NCBI RefSeq assembly: GCF_040869045.1
Contig: NW_027137032.1
Coordinates: 215,497 to 279,496 of the forward strand
DNA length: 64,000 bases
Direction: 5' to 3'
Origin: Eurosta solidaginis
Lineage: Eukaryota; Arthropoda; Insecta; Diptera; Tephritidae
Under the pieces are notes generated by a model. The model saw only the letters and a program-made list of their open reading frames with translations. It had not been told where the DNA came from and ran no database searches. Of the stretch, positions 52,401 to 64,000 are shown piece after piece. The stretch's first letter is position 1, and each line of letters begins with the position of its first letter. The position numbers and the translations under genes are program-made.

Positions 52401-55400
52401 ATACAACGAGAAACAACGTTTGACAACCTTTAAACAGTTTTAATAACTATCTCAAAAATTATCGCTCTGATGCAAACAACTGATGAGTTATCTACTTAAA
52501 TTTGATGAACAAAACGACTTACGTATTTTAAACATGCTAACCTTTAGCCCGGTAAGCAAATTAAAAAAAAAACGCAATATGTAGGCTACACAAGAACGGA
52601 GACGTCGAGTAACCAAAAAAAATGCGTTAAACAAATTCGTACACGTTATTTATCAATTTAACTCTAGAATTAAAGGATATACAACGAGAAACAACGTTTG
52701 ACAACCTTTAAACAGTTTTAATAACTATCTCAAAAATTATCGCTCTGATGCAAACAACTGATGAGTTATCTACTTAAATATGATGAACAAAACGACTTAC
52801 GTATTTTAAACATGCTAACCTTTAGGCCGGTAAGCAAATTAAAAAAAAACGCAATATGTAGGCTACACGAGAACGGAGACGTCGAGTAACCAAAACAAAT
52901 GCGTTAAACAAATTCGTACACGTTATTTATCAATTTAACTCTAGAATTAAAGGATATACAACGAGAAACAACGTTTGACAACCTTTAAACAGTTTTAGTA
53001 ACTATCTCAAAAATTGTCGCTCTGATGCAAACAACTGATGAGTTATCTACTTAAATTTGATGAACAAAGCGACTTACGTATTTTAAACATGCTAACCTTT
53101 AGCCCGGTAAGCAAATTAAAAAAAAACGCAATATGTAGGCTACACGAGAACGGAGACGTCGAGTAACCAAAACAAATGCGTTAAACAAATTCGTACACGT
53201 TATTTATCAATTTAACTCTAGAATTAAAGGATATACAACGAGAAACAACGTTTGACAACCTTTAAACAGTTTTAATAACTATCTCAAAAATTATCGCTCT
53301 GATGCAAACAACTGATGAGTTATCTACTTAAATTTGATGAACAAAACGACTTACGTATTTTAAACATGCTAACCTTTAGCCCGGTAAGCAAATTAAAAAA
53401 AAAACGCAATATGTAGGCTACACGAGAACGGAGACATCGAGTAACCAAAACAAATGCGTTAAACAAATTCGTACACGTTATTTATCAATTTAACTCTAGA
53501 ATTAAAGGATATACAACGAGAAACAACGTTTGACAACCTTTAAACAGTTTTAATAACTATCTCAAAAATTGTCGCTCTGATGCAAACAACTGATGAGTTA
53601 TCTACTTAAATTTGATGAACAAAACGACTTACGTATTTTAAACATGCTAACCTTTAGCCCGGTAAGCAAATTAAAAAAAAAAAACGCTATATGTAGGCTA
53701 CACGAGAACGGAGACGTCGAGTAACCAAAACAAATGCGTTAAACAAATTCGTACACGTTATTTATCAATTTAACTCTAGAATTAAAGGATATACAACGAG
53801 AAACAACGTTTGACAACCTTTAAACAGTTTTAATAACTATCTCAAAAATTATCGATCTGATGCAAACAACTGATGAGTTATCTACTTAAATATGATGAAC
53901 AAAACGACTTACGTATTTTAAACATGCTAACCTTTAGCCCGGTAAGCAAATTAAGAAAAAAACGCAATATGTGGGCTACACGAGAACGGAGACGTCGAGT
54001 AACCAAAACAAATGCGCTAAACAAATTCGTACACGTTATTTATCAATTTAACTCTAGAATTAAAGGATATACAACGAGAAACAACGTTTGACAACCTTTA
54101 AACAGTTTTAATAACTATCTCAAAAATTGTCGCTCTGATGCAAACAACTGGTGAGTTATCTACTTAAATATGTTGAACAAAACGACTTACGTATTTTAAG
54201 CATGCTAACCTTTAGCCCGGTAAGCAAATTAAAAAAAAAACGCAATATGTAGGCTACACGAGAACGGAGACGTCGAGTAACCAAAACAAATGCGTTAAAC
54301 AAATTCGTACACGTTATTTATCAATTTAACTCTAGAATTAAAGGATATACAACGAGAAACAACGTTTGACAACCTTTAAACAGTTTTAATAACTATCTCA
54401 AAAATTGTCGCTCTGATGCAAACAACTGATGAGTTATCTACTTAAATTTGATGAACAAAACGACTTACGTATTTTAAACATGCTAACCTTTAGCCCGGTA
54501 AGCAAATTAAAAAAAAAACGCAATATGTAGGCTACACGAGAACGGAGACGTCGAGTAACCAAAACAAATGCGTTAAACAAATTCGTACACGTTATTTATC
54601 AATTTAACTCTAGGATTAAAGGATATACAACGAGAAACAACGTTTGACAACCTTTAAACAGTTTTAATAACTATCTCAAAAATTGTCGCTCTGATGCAAA
54701 CAACTGATGAGTTATCTACTTAAATTTGATGAACAAAACGACTTACGTATTTTAAACATGCTAACCTTTAGCCCGGTAAGCAAATTAAAAAAAAAAACGC
54801 AATATGTAGGCTACACGAGAACGGAGACGTCGAGTAACCAAAACAAATGCGTTAAACAAATTCGTACACGTTATTTATCAATTTAACTCTAGAATTAAAG
54901 GATATACAACGAGAAACAACGTTTGACAACCTTTAAACAGTTTTAATAACTATCTCAAAATTATCGCTCTGATGCAAACAACTGATGAGTTATCTACTTA
55001 AATATGATGAACAAAACGACTTACGTATTTTAAACATGCTAACCTTTAGCCCGGTAAGCAAATTAAAAAAAAAAACGCAATATGTGGGCTACACGCGAAC
55101 GGAGACGTCGAGTAACCAAAACAAATGCGTTAACCAAATTCGTACACGTTATTTATCAATTTAACTCTAGAATTAAAGGATATACAACGAGAAACAACGT
55201 TTGACAACCTTTAAACAGTTTTAATAACTATCTCAAAAATTGTCGCTCTGATGCAAACAACTGATGAGTTATCTACTTAAATTTGTTGAACAAAACGACT
55301 TACGTATTTTAAGCATGCTAACCTTTAGCCCGGTAAGCAAATAAAAAAAAAAAACGCAATATGTAGGCTACACGAGAACGGAGACGTCGAGTAACCAAAA

Positions 55401-58400
55401 CAAATGCGTTAAACAAATTCGTACACGTTATTTATCAATTTAACTCTAGAATTAAAGGATATACAACGAGAAACAACGTTTGACAACCTTTAAACAGTTT
55501 TAATAACTATCTCAAAAATTGTCGCTCTGATGCAAACAACTGATGAGTTATCTACTTAAATTTGATGAACAAAACGACTTACGTATTTTAAACATGCTAA
55601 CCTTTAGCCCGGTAAGCAAATTAAAAAAAAAAACGCAATATGAGGCTACACGAGAACGGAGACGTCGAGTAACCAAAACAAATGCGTTAAACAAATTCGT
55701 ACACGTTATTTATCAATTTAACTCTAGGATTAAAGGATATACAACGAGAAACAACGTTTGACAACCTTTAAACAGTTTGAATAACTATCTCAAAAATTGT
55801 CGCTCTGATGCAAACAACTGATGAGTTATCTACTTAAATTTGATGAACAAAACGACTTACGTATTTTAAACATGCTAACCTTTAGCCCGGTAAGCAAATT
55901 AAAAAAAAAAACGCAATATGTAGGCTACACGAGAACGGAGACGTCGAGTAACCAAAACAAATGCGTTAAACAAATTCGTACACGTTATTTATCAATTTAA
56001 CTCTAGAATTAAAGGATATACAACGAGAAACAACGTTTGACAACCTTTAAACAGTTTTAATAACTATCTCAAAAATTATCGCTCTGATGCAAACAACTGA
56101 TGAGTTTATCTACTTAAATTTGATGAACAAAACGACTTACGTATTTTAAACATGCTAACCTTTAGCCCGGTAAGCAAATTAAAAAAAAAACGCAATATGT
56201 AGGCTACACGAGAACGGAGACGTCGAGTAACCAAAACAAATGCGTTAAACAAATTCGTACACGTTATTTATCAATTTAACTCTAGAATTAAAGGATATAC
56301 AACGAGAAACAACGTTTGACAACCTTTAAACAGTTTTAATAACTATCTCAAAAATTATCGCTCTGATGCAAACAACTGATGAGTTATCTACTTAAATTTG
56401 ATGAACAAAACGACTTACGTATTTTAAACATGCTAACCTTTAGCCGGTAAGCAAATTAAAAAAAAAAACGCAATATGTAGGCTACACGAGAACGGAGACG
56501 TCGAGTAACCAAAACAAATGCGTTAAACAAATTCGTACACGTTATTTATCAATTTAACTCTAGAATTAAAGGATATACAACGAGAAACAACGTTTGACAA
56601 CCTTTAAACAGTTTTAATAACTATCTCAAAAATTGTCGCTCTGATGCAAACAACTGATGAGTTATCTACTTAAATTTGATGAACAAAACGACTTACGTAT
56701 TTTAAACATGCTAACCTTTAGCCCGGTAAGCAAATTAAAAAAAAAAAACGCTATATGTAGGCTACACGAGAACGGAGACGTCGAGTAACCAAAACAAATG
56801 CGTTAAACAAATTCGTACACGTTATTTATCAATTTAACTCTAGAATTAAAGGATATACAACGAGAAACAACGTTTGACAACCTTTAAACAGTTTTAATAA
56901 CTATCTCAAAAATTATCGATCTGATGCAAACAACTGATGAGTTATCTACTTAAATATGATGAACAAAACGACTTACGTATTTTAAACATGCTAACCTTTA
57001 GCCCGGTAAGCAAATTAAGAAAAAAACGCAATATGTGGGCTACACGAGAACGGAGACGTCGAGTAACCAAAACAAATGCGCTAAACAAATTCGTACACGT
57101 TATTTATCAATTTAACTCTAGAATTAAAGGATATACAACGAGAAACAACGTTTGACAACCTTTAAACAGTTTTAATAACTATCTCAAAAATTGTCGCTCT
57201 GATGCAAACAACTGGTGAGTTATCTACTTAAATATGTTGAACAAAACGACTTACGTATTTTAAGCATGCTAACCTTTAGCCCGGTAAGCAAATTAAAAAA
57301 AAAACGCAATATGTAGGCTACACGAGAACGGAGACGTCGAGTAACCAAAACAAATGCGTTAAACAAATTCGTACACGTTATTTATCAATTTAACTCTAGA
57401 ATTAAAGGATATACAACGAGAAACAACGTTTGACAACCTTTAAACAGTTTTAATAACTATCTCAAAAATTGTCGCTCTGATGCAAACAACTGATGAGTTA
57501 TCTACTTAAATTTGATGAACAAAACGACTTACGTATTTTAAACATGCTAACCTTTAGCCCGGTAAGCAAATTAAAAAAAAAAACGCAATATGTAGGCTAC
57601 ACGAGAACGGAGACGTCGAGTAACCAAAACAAATGCGTTTAAACAAATTCGTACACGTTATTTATCAATTTAACTCTAGGATTAAAGGATATACAACGAG
57701 AAACAACGTTTGACAACCTTTAAACAGTTTTAATAACTATCTCAAAAATTGTCGCTCTGATGCAAACAACTGATGAGTTATCTACTTAAATTTGATGAAC
57801 AAAACGACTTACGTATTTTAAACATGCTAACCTTTAGCCCGGTAAGCAAATTAAAAAAAAAAACGCAATATGTAGGCTACACGAGAACGGAGACGTCGAG
57901 TAACCAAAACAAATGCGTTAAACAAATTCGTACACGTTATTTATCAATTTAACTCTAGAATTAAAGGATATACAACGAGAAACAACGTTTGACAACCTTT
58001 AAACAGTTTTAATAACTATCTCAAAATTATCGCTCTGATGCAAACAACTGATGAGTTATCTACTTAAATATGATGAACAAAACGACTTACGTATTTTAAA
58101 CATGCTAACCTTTAGCCCGGTAAGCAAATTAAAAAAAAAAACGCAATATGTGGGCTACACGCGAACGGAGACGTCGAGTAACCAAAACAAATGCGTTAAC
58201 CAAATTCGTACACGTTATTTATCAATTTAACTCTAGAATTAAAGGATATACAACGAGAAACAACGTTTGACAACCTTTAAACAGTTTTAATAACTATCTC
58301 AAAAATTGTCGCTCTGATGCAAACAACTGATGAGTTATCTACTTAAATTTGTTGAACAAAACGACTTACGTATTTTAAGCATGCTAACCTTTAGCCCGGT

Positions 58401-61400
58401 AAGCAAATAAAAAAAAAAAACGCAATATGTAGGCTACACGAGAACGGAGACGTCGAGTAACCAAAACAAATGCGTTAAACAAATTCGTACACGTTATTTA
58501 TCAATTTAACTCTAGAATTAAAGGATATACAACGAGAAACAACGTTTGACAACCTTTAAACAGTTTTAATAACTATCTCAAAAATTGTCGCTCTGATGCA
58601 AACAACTGATGAGTTATCTACTTAAATTTGATGAACAAAACGACTTACGTATTTTAAACATGCTAACCTTTAGCCCGGTAAGCAAATTAAAAAAAAAAAC
58701 GCAATATGTAGGCTACACGAGAACGGAGACGTCGAGTAACCAAAACAAATGCGTTAAACAAATTCGTACACGTTATTTATCAATTTAACTCTAGGATTAA
58801 AGGATATACAACGAGAAACAACGTTTGACAACCTTTAAACAGTTTGAATAACTATCTCAAAAATTGTCGCTCTGATGCAAACAACTGATGAGTTATCTAC
58901 TTAAATTTGATGAACAAAACGACTTACGTATTTTAAACATGCTAACCTTTAGCCCGGTAAGCAAATTAAAAAAAAAAACGCAATATGTAGGCTACACGAG
59001 AACGGAGACGTCGAGTAACCAAAACAAATGCGTTAAACAAATTCGTACACGTTATTTATCAATTTAACTCTAGAATTAAAGGATATACAACGAGAAACAA
59101 CGTTTGACAACCTTTAAACAGTTTTAATAACTATCTCAAAAATTATCGCTCTGATGCAAACAACTGATGAGTTATCTACTTAAATTTGATGAACAAAACG
59201 ACTTACGTATTTTAAACATGCTAACCTTTAGCCCGGTAAGCAAATTAAAAAAAAAACGCAATATGTAGGCTACACGAGAACGGAGACGTCGAGTAACCAA
59301 AACAAATGCGTTTAAACAAATTCGTACACGTTATTTATCAATTTAACTCTAGAATTAAAGGATATACAACGAGAAACAACGTTTGACAACCTTTAAACAG
59401 TTTTAATAACTATCTCAAAAATTATCGCTCTGATGCAAACAACTGATGAGTTATCTACTTAAATTTGATGAACAAAACGACTTACGTATTTTAAACATGC
59501 TAACCTTTAGCCCGGTAAGCAAATTAAAAAAAAAAACGCAATATGTAGGCTACACGAGAACGGAGACGTCGAGTAACCAAAACAAATGCGTTAAACAAAT
59601 TCGTACACGTTATTTATCAATTTAACTCTAGAATTAAAGGATATACAACGAGAAACAACGTTTGACAACCTTTAAACAGTTTTAATAACTATCTCAAAAA
59701 TTGTCGCTCTGATGCAAACAACTGATGAGTTATCTACTTAAATTTGATGAACAAAGCGACTTACGTATTTTAAACATGCTAACCTTTAGCCCGGTAAGCA
59801 AATTAAAAAAAAACGCAATATGTAGGCTACACGAGAACGGAGACGTCGAGTAACCAAAACAAATGCGTTAAACAAATTCGTACACGTTATTTATCAATTT
59901 AACTCTAGAATTAAAGGATATACAACGAGAAACAACGTTTGACAACCTTTAAACAGTTTTAATAACTATCTCAAAAATTATCGCTCTGATGCAAACAACT
60001 GATGAGTTATCTACTTAAATTTGATGAACAAAGCGACTTACGTATTTAAACATGCTAACCTTTAGCCCGGTAAGCAAATTAAAAAAAAAACGCAATATGT
60101 AGGCTACACGAGAACGGAGACGTCGAGTAACCAAAACAAATGCGTTAAACAAATTCGTACACGTTATTTATCAATTTAACTCTAGAATTAAAGGATATAC
60201 AACGAGAAACAACGTTTGACAACCTTTAAACAGTTTTAATAACTATCTCAAAAATTGTAGCTCTGATGCAAACAACTGATGAGCTATCTACTTAAATTTG
60301 ATGAACAAAACGACTTACGTATTTTAAACATGCTAACCTTTAGCCCGGTAAGCAAATTTAAAAAAAAAATGCAATATGTAGGCTACACGAGAACGGAGAC
60401 GTCGAGTAACCAAAACAAATGCGTTAAACAAATTCGTACACGTTATTTATCAATTTAACTCTAGAATTAAAGGATATACAACGAGAAACAACGTTTGACA
60501 ACCTTTAAACAGTTTTAATAACTATCTCAAAAATTATCGCTCTGATGCAAACAACTGATGAGTTATCTACTTAAATATGATGAACAAAACGACTTACGTA
60601 TTTTAAACATGCTAACCTTTAGCCCGGTAAGCAAATTAAGAAAAAAACGCAATATGTGGGCTACACGAGAACGGAGACGTCGAGTAACCAAAACAAATGC
60701 GTTAAACAAATTCGTACACGTTATTTATCAATTTAACTCTAGAATTAAAGGATATACAACGAGAAACAACGTTTGACAACCTTTAAACAGTTTTAATAAC
60801 TATCTCAAAAATTGTCGCTCTGATGCAAACAACTGGTGAGTTATCTACTTAAATTTGTTGAACAAAACGACTTACGTATTTTAAGCATGCTAACCTTTAG
60901 CCCGGTAAGCAAATTAAAAAAAAAAACGCAATATGTAGGCTACACGAGAACGGAGACGTCGAGTAACCAAAACAAATGCGTTAAACAAATTCGTACACGT
61001 TATTTATCAATTTAACTCTAGAATTAAAGGATATACAACGAGAAACAACGTTTGACAACCTTTAAACAGTTTTAATAACTATCTCAAAAATTGTCGCTCT
61101 GATGCAAACAACTGATGAGTTATCTACTTAAATTTGATGAACAAAACGACTTACGTATTTTAAACATGCTAACCTTTAGCCCGGTAAGCAAATTAAAAAA
61201 AAACGCAATATGTAGGCTACACGAGAACGGAGACGTCGAGTAACCAAAACAAATGCGTTAAACAAATTCGTACACGTTATTTATCAATTTAACTCTAGGA
61301 TTAAAGGATATACAACGAGAAACAACGTTTGACAACCTTTAAACAGTTTTAATAACTATCTCAAAAATTGTCGCTCTGATGCAAACAACTGATGAGTTAT

Positions 61401-64000
61401 CTACTTAAATTTGATGAACAAAACGACTTACGTATTTTAAACATGCTAACCTTTAGCCCGGTAAGCAAATTAAAAAAAAAACGCAATATGTAGGCTACAC
61501 GAGAACGGAGACGTCGAGTAACCAAAACAAATGCGTTAAACAAATTCGTACACGTTATTTATCAATTTAACTCTAGAATTAAAGGATATACAACGAGAAA
61601 CAACGTTTGACAACCTTTAAACAGTTTTAATAACTATCTCAAAAATTATCGCTCTGATGCAAACAACTGATGAGTTATCTACTTAAATATGATGAACAAA
61701 ACGACTTACGTATTTTAAACATGCTAACCTTTAGCCCGGTAAGCAAATTAAAAAAAAACCGCAATATGTGGGCTACACGCGAACGGAGACGTCGAGTAAC
61801 CAAAACAAATGCGTTAAACAAATTCGTACACGTTATTTATCAATTTAACTCTAGAATTAAAGGATATACAACGAGAAACAACGTTTGACAACCTTTAAAC
61901 AGTTTTAATAACTATCTCAAAAATTGTCGCTCTGATGCAAACAACTGATGAGTTATCTACTTAAATTTGTTGAACAAAACGACTTACGTATTTTAAGCAT
62001 GCTAACCTTTAGCCCGGTAAGCAAATTAAAAAAAAAAACGCAATATGTAGGCTACACGAGAACGGAGACTTCGAGTAACCAAAACAAATGCGTTAAACAA
62101 ATTCGTACACGTTATTTATCAATTTAACTCTAGAATTAAAGGCTATACAACGAGAAACAACGTTTGACAACCTTTAAACAGTTTTAATAACTATCTCAAA
62201 AATTGTCGCTCTGATGCAAACAACTGATGAGTTATCTACTTAAATTTGATGAACAAAACGACTTACGTATTTTAAACATGCTAACCTTTAGCCCGGTAAA
62301 CAAATTAAAAAAAAAAAACGCAATATGTAGGCTACACGAGAACGGAGACGTCGAGTAACCAAAACAAATGCGTTAAACAAATTCGTACACGTTATTTATC
62401 AATTTAACTCTAGGATTAAAGGATATACAACGAGAAACAACGTTTGACAACCTTTAAACAGTTTTAATAACTATCTCAAAAATTGTCGCTCTGATGCAAA
62501 CAACTGATGAGTTATCTACTTAAATTTGATGAACAAAACGACTTACGTATTTTAAACATGCTAACCTTTAGCCCGGTAAGCAAATTAAAAAAAAAACGCA
62601 ATATGTAGGCTACACGAGAACGGAGACGTCAAGTAACCAAAACAAATGCGTTAAACAAATTCGTACACGTTATTTATCAATTTAACTCTAGAATTAAAGG
62701 ATATACAACGAGAAACAACGTTTGACAACCTTTAAACAGTTTTAATAACTATCTCAAAAATTATCGCTCTGATGCAAACAACTGATGAGTTATCTACTTA
62801 AATTTGATGAACAAAACGACTTACGTATTTTAAACATGCTAACCTTTGGCCCGGTAAGCAAATTAAAAAAAAAACGCAATATGTAGGCTACACGAGAACG
62901 GAGACGTCAAGTAACCAAAACAAATGCGTTAAACAAATTCGTACACGTTATGTATCAATTTAACTCTAGAATTAAAGGATATACAACGAGAAACAACGTT
63001 TGACAACCTTTAAACAGTTTTAATAACTATCTCAAAAATTACCGCTCTGATGCAAACAACTGATGAGTTATCTACTTAAATATGATGAACAAAACGACTT
63101 ACGTATTTTAAACATGCTAACCTTTAGCCCGGTAAGCAAATTAAAAAAAAAAACGCAATATGTAGGCTACACGAGAACGGAGACGTCGAGTAACAAAAAC
63201 AAATGCGTTAAACAAATTCGTACACGTTATTTATCAATTTAACTATAGAATTAAAGGATATACAACGAGAAACAACGTTTGACAACCTTTAAACAATTTT
63301 AATAACTATCTCAAAAATTATCGCTCTGATGCAAACAACTGATGAGTTATCTACTTAAATTTGATGAACAAAACGACTTACGTATTTTAAACATGCTAAC
63401 CTTTAGCCCGGTAAGCAAATTAAAAAAAAAAACGCAATATGTAGGCTACACGAGAAAGGAGACGTCGAGTAACCAAAACAAATGCGTTAAACAAATTCGT
63501 ACACGTTATTTATCAATTTAACTCTAGAATTAAAGGATATACAACGAGAAACAACGTTTGACAACCTTTAAACAGTTTCAATAACTATCTCAAAAATTAT
63601 CGCTCTGATGAAAACAACTGATGAGTTATCTACTTAAATTTGATGAACAAAACGACTTACGTATTTTAAACATGCTAACCTTTAGCCCGGTAAGCAAATT
63701 AAAAAAAAACGCAATATGTAGGCTACACGAGAACGGAGACGTCGAGTAACCAAAACAAATGCGTTAAACAAATTCGTACACGTTATTTATCAATTTAACT
63801 CTAGAATTAAAGGATATACAACGAGAAACAACGTTTGAAAACCTTTAAACACTTTTAATAACTATCTCAAAAATTATCGCTCTGATGCAAACAACTGATG
63901 AGTTATCTACTTAAATATGATGAACAAAACGACTTACGTATTTTAAACATGCTAACCTTTAGCCCGGTAAGCAAATTAAAAAAAAAAACGCAATATGTAG
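49446..64000. repeat. Large duplicated segment, copy B (runs off the window)
   Basis: The downstream copy of 30.79-42.28 kb, recognised by the same ordered set of rare variants. It is longer than copy A because of a nested tandem duplication of about 3.06 kb at 53.6-59.7 kb. The copies are close but not identical: CGACTCACG at about 49458 here is CGACTTACG in A, AATTCGTACACG here is AATTGGTACACG in A near 34535, and GATGAACAAAACG here is GATGAATAAAACG in A near 37191. The right end is the window edge, and agreement with copy A is still perfect there. Confidence 0.85.
53610..59735. repeat. Nested tandem duplication of 11 monomers inside copy B
   Basis: Two consecutive units of about 3064-3067 bp. 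Markers seen twice include GCTATATG (about 53687 and 56751), ATTATCGATCTG (about 53849 and 56913), the TGG-type monomer with AAGAAAAAAACGC (53873 and 56937), GGTGAGTTATC with AAATATGTTG (about 54149 and 57213), GTTAACCAAATTC (about 55130 and 58196), CAAATAAAAAAA (about 55338 and 58405) and GTTTGAATAAC (55775 and 58842). Copy A has each of these once. The junction falls between about 56550 and 56740. Small later differences include a lost C in TTTAGCCGGTAAG near 56440 and extra T residues near 56106 and 57640. Confidence 0.82.

Larger units (their letters stand above)
48446..64000. repeat. 278-bp satellite array, right part
   Basis: The same monomer resumes here after the short insert, in the same orientation, and continues to the end of the window. 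The first copy is incomplete: it starts with a duplicated piece of the segment AACAGTTTTAATAAC, joined directly to AAATTCGTAC, which normally lies about 185 bp further on. Full monomers run from 48589 (ATG origin) onwards. Most of this part (49.45-64.0 kb) is a near copy of 30.79-42.28 kb. The array is cut by the window edge, so its true end is not seen. Confidence 0.98.

Noticed and set aside
1..64000. CRISPR array
   Set aside because: The repeat unit is 278 bp with no short repeat separated by unique spacers, and there are no cas genes. This is a contiguous satellite.
1..64000. CENP-B box
   Set aside because: The closest fits around ATTCGTACACG and GCCCGGTAAG fail at essential positions of the nTTCGnnnnAnnCGGGn pattern on either strand.
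1..64000. Telomeric repeat or rDNA spacer
   Set aside because: No short G-rich telomere units and no rRNA sequence at either end. The unit is AT-rich and 278 bp long.
1..64000. Promoters, ribosome-binding sites or terminators
   Set aside because: TTTAAA, TTGACA-like and AT-rich strings occur in every monomer by composition, with no gene to regulate. Naming them would be unsupported.

Overview
The window is one continuous block of tandemly repeated, AT-rich satellite DNA. The monomer is about 278 bp (usually 276-281 bp), and about 229 copies run head to tail on the same strand from base 1 to base 64000. The monomer I counted is about 33% G+C and carries one poly-A tract of variable length. 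I find no supportable protein-coding gene, rRNA, tRNA, CRISPR array or prokaryotic regulatory signal. Long homogeneous satellite with nested higher-order repeats is typical of centromeric, pericentromeric or other heterochromatic DNA in a eukaryote. The short foreign insert carries a motif known from animal Penelope-like retroelements, so an animal is a reasonable guess, but the species cannot be told from this sequence.

Layout. Bases 1-8.8 kb hold mixed monomer variants with small local duplications. At 8.8-14.4 kb a nine-monomer unit (2507 bp) is repeated about 2.2 times. A 3.8 kb stretch at 5.18-8.95 kb recurs at 13.81-17.58 kb, offset 8632 bp. At 17.6-24.8 kb there are mixed tetramers and a duplicated dimer. 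At 24.83-30.54 kb a six-monomer unit of exactly 1670 bp is repeated about 3.4 times, almost without change. Bases 30.79-42.28 kb (copy A) recur at 49.45-64.0 kb (copy B, which runs off the window) at an offset of 18655 bp. Inside copy B an extra 11-monomer tandem duplication of about 3.06 kb raises the offset to 21721 bp. Between the two copies lies a 7 kb block (42.28-49.45 kb) with many private mutations and none of the TGG-type monomers found elsewhere.

The only non-satellite sequence is a 174 bp insert at 48272-48445, flanked by a perfect 20 bp direct repeat. The repeat looks like a target-site duplication made on top of an earlier ~185 bp satellite deletion. The insert contains a strong hairpin set in a hammerhead-ribozyme-like core, so it is most likely a truncated retroelement fragment.

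There are no genes working together here. What can be read is the history of the array: unequal exchange and amplification at several scales (1, 2, 4, 6, 9, 11 and about 67 monomers), poly-A slippage and recurrent changes at CpG sites. About 32 monomers contain an uninterrupted 72- or 92-codon frame, but this is best explained by one diagnostic base change plus a permissive poly-A length, not by coding function.
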